Origin: RPRC01 sp034933285 | GTDB taxonomy: Bacteria > Desulfobacterota > Desulfuromonadia > Geobacterales > Geobacteraceae | Direction: 5' to 3' | NCBI GenBank assembly: GCA_034933285.1 | Contig: JAYFNT010000012.1 | Location: 1 to 64,000 of the forward strand | Length of the DNA stretch: 64,000 bases | Part shown: positions 58,931 to 64,000 of the stretch, piece by piece | How the letters are laid out: the number at the start of each line of letters is the position of its first letter | How positions within the stretch are numbered: position 1 is the stretch's first letter | Notes under the pieces: model-generated | Seen by the model: the letters and a program-made list of their open reading frames with translations, nothing else | Told to the model about the DNA's origin: nothing | The model's database searches: none | Position numbers and translations under genes: made by a program

Positions 58931-60529
58931 TTAGAACGCCTTGGTCGCATAGCGCTTCCGCATTTTGTTCCGCAGGTGTATCGCCACGCTGGACGCTGCG
59001 ATGACAATGGTGAGCAGGAGCAGCGTCGTAACGAACACCATCGGCTTCGCAGCTTCAACATTGGGCGACTGGAAGCCGACATCATAGATGTGGAAACCGA
59101 GGTGCATGAATTTCCTGTCCATGTGAAAGAAGGGAAAGCGTCCGTCAAAGGGGAGGCTCGGCGCCAGCTTCACCACCCCCACCAGCATCAGGGGCGCCAC
59201 CTCTCCGGCTGCCCGCGCCATGGCCAGAATAAGCCCGGTCATGATGCCGGGCGTGGCCATGGGCAGCACGATATTCTTCAGAGTCTGGAACTTGGTCGCA
59301 CCCAGTGACAGGGATCCTTCGCGCAAACCCTTGGGCACCGAGGCAAGACCCTCCTCGGTGGAAACGATCACAACCGGCACGGTGAGAATAGCCAGGGTTA
59401 AGCTTGCCCAGAGAATGCCGCCGGTGCCGAAAGTCGGGGTGGGCAGGCGCTCGGGATAGAACAACCGGTCGATGCCGCTGCCGATCCCGTAGACGAAAAA
59501 ACCGAGGCCGAACACCCCGTATACGATTGAGGGGACACCTGCCAGGTTGTTGACCGCGATGCGCACTAGTCGGACGATCATACCTTCCCGGGCGTATTCC
59601 CTGAGATAAACCGCGGCAACCACACCAAACGGCAGGGAAAAGACGCTCATCAGGATTACCATCATGACTGTGCCGAAGATGGCGGGAAAGAGCCCCCCCT
59701 CGGTGTTCGACTCCCGGGGTTCGTCAAGAAGCAGTTCCCGCAATTTGCCGGCGTAGTGCGCGGTTTTTGCTAGCACTCCCATGTCGTTGGGCCGGTATGC
59801 TCGGACGATGGCGGTCAGGGGAATTTCCTTTTCCTGCCCTGCTGCATCCAGGAAAACGGCCATGGGTTTGTTGAGTTCCGCGTTGCTCTCGTTGAAGCGC
59901 TCCATCAGCGAGTTGAACTCCGAGAGGAGTGTTTCCCTCTCACGATTGAGGGTGTCGATCTTTTCCCGGTTGGCTTCCTTCCCGGAATAGGCGAGTTTCA
60001 GAGCCTTCAGCCGGAGCTGTTCAGCATCGGAGTTGATGTCCCCCATGCGCTGTTCCGTCTTGGCCAGCTTCTTCCGCGATTCAGAGACGGACTTGAGGGC
60101 GCCTTGCAGCGTCTCCCAGGGATTGGCAGATGCAGGCACGGCCAATCCATCCAGGGAAAGGGATTTGAGGAACCCCTGGAAATTGCCGTTTTCTTTCCGT
60201 TCCAGCACCACCGCATCCGCTGGCCAGGAGATCGTACGGATGTCCTTTTTATCCACCCAGCGGAAATCCTGGCCGTAAATGTCACGGTTGCCCACCTTGA
60301 ACTGGAGCCGCTTGCCGTGGGATGGCGTCGCCTTTTCCGTGGCAGTGATCTCGCCCAGCAGCCTGCTGCTGTCCGAAAGCGTGATCAGGGCTGTATCGGA
60401 TGGCCAGAAAAAACCGAGGCCGTTGACCATGACTACTCCGATGAGAGTCAGCACCATCAGCAGGGTAAGGGAGAGCGCTGCTGCCGTGCCCCATACCTGC
60501 GGTTCTCCTTGTTTCCAAAAACTTCCCAT
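58931..60529 (-). CDS. pstA: phosphate ABC transporter permease PstA with long periplasmic insert
   Basis: 532 residues from MGSFWKQGEPQVWG; E. coli PstA has about 296. Helix 1 (about 14-36) is followed by some 240 extra residues on the periplasmic side, including a coiled-coil-forming stretch (about 130-225, SESRKKLAKTEQRMGDINSD ... RERETLLSEFNSLMERFNES). The usual permease domain then starts near 275 (PAIFGTVMMVILMSVFSLPFG), with the ABC-coupling motif AMARAAGEVAPLMLVG. The open frame continues upstream over pstC but out of its true start. Similar large inserts occur in Pseudomonas-type Pst permeases. Confidence 0.93.
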   Translation of the reverse strand: MGSFWKQGEPQVWGTAAALSLTLLMVLTLIGVVMVNGLGFFWPSDTALITLSDSSRLLGEITATEKATPSHGKRLQFKVGNRDIYGQDFRWVDKKDIRTISWPADAVVLERKENGNFQGFLKSLSLDGLAVPASANPWETLQGALKSVSESRKKLAKTEQRMGDINSDAEQLRLKALKLAYSGKEANREKIDTLNRERETLLSEFNSLMERFNESNAELNKPMAVFLDAAGQEKEIPLTAIVRAYRPNDMGVLAKTAHYAGKLRELLLDEPRESNTEGGLFPAIFGTVMMVILMSVFSLPFGVVAAVYLREYAREGMIVRLVRIAVNNLAGVPSIVYGVFGLGFFVYGIGSGIDRLFYPERLPTPTFGTGGILWASLTLAILTVPVVIVSTEEGLASVPKGLREGSLSLGATKFQTLKNIVLPMATPGIMTGLILAMARAAGEVAPLMLVGVVKLAPSLPFDGRFPFFHMDRKFMHLGFHIYDVGFQSPNVEAAKPMVFVTTLLLLTIVIAASSVAIHLRNKMRKRYATKAF

Positions 60530-60546
60530 AACCGGCTCCGTCCGTT

Positions 60547-62814
60547 TCAGAATCGTCCGTACTTTTTGCGGAACTTCTGCCGCAAGACCTCGGCGACGGT
60601 ATTGATGATGAAGGTGAAGATGAATAAAAGCACCGCGGACAGGAAAAGTACGCGGTACAGCGTGCCGAAAACCGGCGCTTCTGGTATCTCCACCGCGATG
60701 TTGGCCGAAAGGGTGCGGAATCCGTTGAAAATGCTCCAGTCCATGATGGGAGTATTTCCCGTTGCCATGAGCACGATCATGGTCTCGCCGATGGCCCGGC
60801 CGAAGCCGATCATGACGGCGGAAAAGATCCCGGGCAGCGCCGACGGCAGCACGACCCGCCAGGCAGTCTGCCAGCGGCTTGCGCCGATGGCGAGAGAGGC
60901 TGCTGACAGGTTCTTGGGAACATTGGCAAGGGCATCCTCCGCCATGGTGAAGATCAGGGGGATGACCGCAAGACCCAAGGCAAAGGCGATGATGATGGAG
61001 TTTCGCTGATCGAACCTGGTGCCCATCGCCTCGAACAGCCAAAGTTTGAAGTCGCCTGCGAACATGGATGTTTCCAGCAATCCTCCCAGCGCATGGGAGA
61101 CATAGACCCCAAGGATCAGGGCCGGTATCAGAAACAGGAACTCGTACCCCTTGGCTGCACGCTTCAAAAGCGGTGCAGAGCCGAATTTCTTCCAGAGCAG
61201 TATGGACAGCACGATACACAGCGGAATTACTGCAAAGGCCAGGAAGAACGGCACGATCGCCTTGTCCAGCAGCGGAGCCAGCCAGAGACCGGCCAGGAAA
61301 CCTATCACCACCGATGGAACGGCCGCCATGATTTCTATCGCGGGCTTTATGTAGTTCTTCAGACGCGGCCTCATGAACTGGCTGGTATAGATCGCGCCCA
61401 GAAGGGCCAGGGGTACCGCGAAAATCATCGCGTACAGGGTGCCCTTCAGCGTGCCGAAGATCAGCGGGGTGAGGGAGAGTTTCGGTTCGAAGTCGTCACT
61501 GGCGGAGGACGACTGCCAGACAAAAGCCGGCTTGTCGTAGTTCTCGTACCAGACACTTCCGAAAAGAGTTTTTAGGCTGACTTCAGGATGGGGGTTCTCC
61601 GTGTGCCAGACCGTCACCCGGTGGTCCCGGTCCAGTGCGATCACTCCGTTTTCCCTCCCGGTAACGGCGAATCGCAACAGGGGTTTTCCCGTGGACAGAG
61701 TGAGAAGGTGCCGTTCGGAGGTCATGTGGTCAATGCTGATGGCGCCTTTCTCATCCAGCGAGAACAGGGTCTTGCTCCGCTGGGAAGGCAAAACAGCCTC
61801 AATTGCGCTGTTGTGGCTGGCGAGCGGATGGATGCGGGTCAGGGCCTTGCCGCTTCCCAGGCCGGTCTCTGAGACTGGGAACCAGGTGGAAAAGGATCCG
61901 GCGCTGTCCCCTACGGCAACCGAGACATCCCCCAGGACCAGGTTTACAGCGGTAACGGGGTTGCCCGGCCTGCTCACCTTGACCGAATCGGTCAGCTGGG
62001 GATTCTCCGGATCGGTGAGATCCCAGCGCAACAGAAACCCCGTATCGGTGCCGGCATAAAGGAATTCGCCCTTGCCGTCAAGCGCAACAGTGGAAACATT
62101 GCCGGGCAGGTTGCCGCCGAATTCGGAACGGACCGTTTTTGCCGATTGGTTGCCCGCCAGGTCCTCTGCTACGATTTTCTTCGAAAGGGAGAACCGGTTT
62201 CCGGGGAGAAGGTTCACTCTCAGGGGATCCTTGCCTTCGGGAAGCCGTGCCAGGGAGCAGAGAGGCAATGGCTGCGTCCCGGTTTTGCCTTCTTCAAGCA
62301 GTTTCGTTATCTGCAGAGCAGGGGTGTTCGCTTCAGTCTCGGACCCGTTGCCGGGGAAATCCACCTTCAGTGCGGTGAATGATCCGTCTTTCCACAGTAT
62401 GTCGTAACGACGCCCCGGGGCCTCCGAAACGGAAGCCACCGCCTGCTGTCCACCGGCCGGCCGGGTAACGGGAATGGTTTCGATTGATTTGCCGGAACGT
62501 ATATCGAAAACTGAAAAAGTTCCTGTTTCATCGAGAACGAAACCGGTGCGGAGGTTGTCGTCCGTGCCGATGCCGACGATCTTTGCGTTGGCTGCACTAC
62601 CGGGAAGGGCAAAGGATGAGACAATGCCGGCCTTGGGTTCGAGGAAAAGGGGTATGGCGACCTTCATGATCAGGACAAGTATCCAGATGACGGCAAAAAT
62701 TACCAGGAAGCCGCCGATGTTGATCAGCCAGGCGGCAAGACGGTCGTTCCTTTTTGCCCGGTTTAGAATTGCACTGTTCATAGGGGCTTTGTCCTTCATG
62801 TTTTCTGATTCCAT
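60547..62814 (-). CDS. pstC: phosphate ABC transporter permease PstC with beta-propeller-like insert
   Basis: Up to 755 residues; starts at 62814, 62799 or 62781 are possible, the last being best placed after AAGGA. After helix 1 (about 30-52) comes a periplasmic insert of about 380 residues with repeated blades ending in patterns like LYAGTDTGFLLRWDLTDPEN, KALTRIHPLASHNSAIEAVL, GVIALDRDHRVTVWHTENP, suggesting a WD40-like propeller. The permease domain starts near 445 (LIFGTLKGTLYAMIFAVPLA) and keeps GFGRAIGETMIVLMATG. It forms the channel with PstA, and the insert may contact PstS or the wall. Confidence 0.93.
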   Translation of the reverse strand: MESENMKDKAPMNSAILNRAKRNDRLAAWLINIGGFLVIFAVIWILVLIMKVAIPLFLEPKAGIVSSFALPGSAANAKIVGIGTDDNLRTGFVLDETGTFSVFDIRSGKSIETIPVTRPAGGQQAVASVSEAPGRRYDILWKDGSFTALKVDFPGNGSETEANTPALQITKLLEEGKTGTQPLPLCSLARLPEGKDPLRVNLLPGNRFSLSKKIVAEDLAGNQSAKTVRSEFGGNLPGNVSTVALDGKGEFLYAGTDTGFLLRWDLTDPENPQLTDSVKVSRPGNPVTAVNLVLGDVSVAVGDSAGSFSTWFPVSETGLGSGKALTRIHPLASHNSAIEAVLPSQRSKTLFSLDEKGAISIDHMTSERHLLTLSTGKPLLRFAVTGRENGVIALDRDHRVTVWHTENPHPEVSLKTLFGSVWYENYDKPAFVWQSSSASDDFEPKLSLTPLIFGTLKGTLYAMIFAVPLALLGAIYTSQFMRPRLKNYIKPAIEIMAAVPSVVIGFLAGLWLAPLLDKAIVPFFLAFAVIPLCIVLSILLWKKFGSAPLLKRAAKGYEFLFLIPALILGVYVSHALGGLLETSMFAGDFKLWLFEAMGTRFDQRNSIIIAFALGLAVIPLIFTMAEDALANVPKNLSAASLAIGASRWQTAWRVVLPSALPGIFSAVMIGFGRAIGETMIVLMATGNTPIMDWSIFNGFRTLSANIAVEIPEAPVFGTLYRVLFLSAVLLFIFTFIINTVAEVLRQKFRKKYGRF

Positions 62815-62850
62815 TCAGCGATTATCTCTTCCGGTAGGGAGGCAAGAAGA

Positions 62851-62876
62851 GGCACGGCCGTAGTACCGGCCGTGCC
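62851..62876 (-). terminator. hairpin between pstS and pstC, partial terminator or mRNA stabiliser
   Basis: GGCACGGCCG (62851-62860) and CGGCCGTGCC (62867-62876) form a 10-bp stem with a 6-nt loop. On the minus strand the tail (TCTTCTTGCC) is only weakly T-rich. Such hairpins let pstS be expressed above the permease genes. Confidence 0.6.
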
Positions 62877-62900
62877 GCACAGATGCTCGCTATTAAATGG

Positions 62901-63872
62901 TTACTTCAGTTCGGAAACGCTCTTGGCCGCGATTTTGGCCGTTAGCGGAAGGAAGCCGTCCTTGATTACGATTTCCTGGCCGTCCTTTGAAAGGACGAAT
63001 TTAAGGAACTCTTCCTGGAGCTTGGGCATGGGTTTGCCCGGCGCCTTGGCCACGTAGATATAAAGGAAGCGGCTCAAGGGGTACTTGTTGCTGAGGGCGT
63101 TCGCGTAGGTGGCTTCATAGGCAGGCTGCCCCGCTTTTTCCGAAAGGGCCAGGGTCTTCACGCCGGAAGTCCTGTAGCCGATGCCGGAGTAGCCGATGCC
63201 GTTTTTGTCTTTCGTTATCCCCTGGACCACTGATGCCGAGCCGGGCTGTTCCTTTACGGTGTCCTTGTAGTCACCCTTGGCAAGGGTGTGCTCCTTGAAG
63301 AATCCGTAGGTGCCGGATGCCGAGTTGCGGCCATAGAGACTGATGGGTTGGCTTGCCAGTCTGCCGCTTACACCCAGCTGGCCCCACTTGGTGATATCAC
63401 TGGCAAAGCCGCGCTTGCGGTTCTTGGAGAAGATTGCGTCCACTTGTTCCAGGGACAGCTTCTTGAGCGGATTGTCCTTATTGACGAACAGTGCGATGGT
63501 ATCGATGGCCACGGCGATCTTTGTCGGCTTGTAGCCGAATTTCTTCTGGAACGCATCGATTTCGCTGCTCTTCATCTCCCGGGACATGGGGCCCAGCTGC
63601 GCGGTTCCGACGGTCAGTGCCGGCGGCGCCGTGCTGGAGCCTTTACCCTCGATCTGGATGTTGACGTTGGGGTATTTTTTGCGGAACCCTTCCGCCCACA
63701 TGGTCATCAGATTGTTCAGGGTGTCGGAACCGATGCTGTTCAGGTTGCCCGATACTCCTCCAACTGCCTGATACTTCTTCAGGGACTTGTCCACCTTGAG
63801 GGCCTCAGCGGATGCCAGACCCGCCGTAGCGACCAGGATGGCCGCCGTAATAGCAAAAGCTTTTTTGAGCAT
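62901..63872 (-). CDS. pstS: phosphate-binding periplasmic protein PstS
   Basis: 323 residues. Signal peptide (cleavage ASA-EA). Phosphate ligands lie in NSIGSDTLNNLMTMWAEGF, EGKGSSTAPPALT, LGPMSREM and SLYGRNSASGTYGFFKE; these are the PstS type motifs. It captures phosphate for PstCAB. First gene of the operon; ACAGGAGGTAAAA precedes ATG. Confidence 0.95.
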   Translation of the reverse strand: MLKKAFAITAAILVATAGLASAEALKVDKSLKKYQAVGGVSGNLNSIGSDTLNNLMTMWAEGFRKKYPNVNIQIEGKGSSTAPPALTVGTAQLGPMSREMKSSEIDAFQKKFGYKPTKIAVAIDTIALFVNKDNPLKKLSLEQVDAIFSKNRKRGFASDITKWGQLGVSGRLASQPISLYGRNSASGTYGFFKEHTLAKGDYKDTVKEQPGSASVVQGITKDKNGIGYSGIGYRTSGVKTLALSEKAGQPAYEATYANALSNKYPLSRFLYIYVAKAPGKPMPKLQEEFLKFVLSKDGQEIVIKDGFLPLTAKIAAKSVSELK

Positions 63873-63911
63873 TTTTACCTCCTGTCTGAATGGTTGCTGC
63901 TTTTGCGTGCT

Positions 63912-63945
63912 AATGTACTTGGTGAAGGTTACATCTGTGTCACAT
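63912..63945 (-). promoter_or_regulatory. candidate Pho box and -10 of the pst operon
   Basis: On the minus strand ATGTGAC (63945-63939) and ATGTAAC (63934-63928) are direct repeats with a 4-bp gap, the 7-4-7 layout of a PhoB site. A -10-like TACATT follows after 10 bp (63917-63912), 40 nt before the pstS start. The match to the E. coli box is moderate. Confidence 0.55.
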
Positions 63946-64000
63946 ATTCGAAAAAACTAGCTGAACTCTTGGATGTTTCTGGTTACGCGAGTAAAACTAT

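Noticed and set aside
60530..61219. Possible 5' extension of pstA to 61219.
   Set aside because: It would overlap nearly 700 bp of pstC in another frame; the family-like start MGSFWKQGEP at 60529 follows pstC with normal spacing.
1..64000. CRISPR arrays, rRNA genes, GEMM/cGAMP riboswitches and sigma-54 promoters.
   Set aside because: Looked for and not seen: no regularly spaced direct repeats, no rRNA sequence, no GEMM core, and no convincing TGGC-N8-TTGC sites.

Overview
This window reads as a chromosomal segment of a Geobacter-like bacterium (Desulfuromonadota, Geobacteraceae or a close relative). The inference rests on the gene set rather than on one marker: a selenocysteine-containing SelD, a GPR1/FUN34/YaaH acetate transporter, a Pst phosphate system whose two permeases carry large periplasmic inserts, an anaerobe-length ThiC, a corrinoid-activation-type ASKHA protein, many sigma-54/two-component and c-di-GMP signalling genes, and GC-rich hairpin repeats of the kind common between genes in this group. 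The species cannot be fixed from sequence reading alone.

Layout. 1-2.4 kb: the 3' end of a REP-associated (Y1/RAYT) transposase, a 26-bp tandem duplication, then a GNAT acetyltransferase/M20 deacylase pair. 2.4-9.5 kb: small exported protein, RlpA, and a tight six-gene operon (membrane serine protease with FHA domain, Ser/Thr kinase, lipoprotein, zinc-ribbon-FHA protein, PP2C phosphatase, HhH-GPD-like protein) that looks like a self-contained phospho-signalling unit. 10-16.7 kb: PLD-type nuclease, htpX with a strong leader hairpin, rsmB-rpe, a response-regulator diguanylate cyclase, and an outer-membrane barrel protein. 17-24 kb: glgP, an NtrC-like regulator with its histidine kinase, a small monooxygenase, and the acetate transporter. 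24-32.9 kb: M20D amidohydrolase, SYLF protein, GT2 glycosyltransferase, three uncharacterised genes, NCS2 purine permease, thioesterase, rhomboid protease. 33-40.5 kb: a probable small RNA gene under a ModE-type operator, then purE/purD/purH, a RACo-like protein, selD (in-frame UGA plus SECIS) and alr, all on the minus strand. 40.7-43.9 kb: TPP riboswitch with terminator controlling a ThiE-ThiD fusion and thiC. 44-51.4 kb: vWA lipoprotein, a run of small exported or membrane proteins, nitroreductase, YgbA, cspA, a 50-residue basic protein and rpsU.

51.5-57.3 kb is the accessory part: tRNA-Thr(CGU), a rolling-circle replication initiator gene whose end is cut by a 342-bp IS21-family deletion derivative, moeA, then 1.5 kb of AT-rich DNA with a long inverted repeat, a frameshifted gene and very small ORFs, one a 17-residue Cys-containing peptide behind an excellent Shine-Dalgarno sequence. 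57.3-64 kb: pstS-pstC-pstA-pstB-phoU on the minus strand, with a candidate Pho box upstream of pstS.

The strongest candidate for something undescribed is the minus-strand locus at 33.06-33.25 kb: a TTGACA-17-TATATA promoter covered by a near-consensus ModE palindrome, a hairpin-rich ~155-nt transcript with no convincing ORF, and an intrinsic terminator. That predicts a molybdate-responsive small RNA. The kinase/FHA/protease operon is second. All family names come from motif reading; no database search was run.
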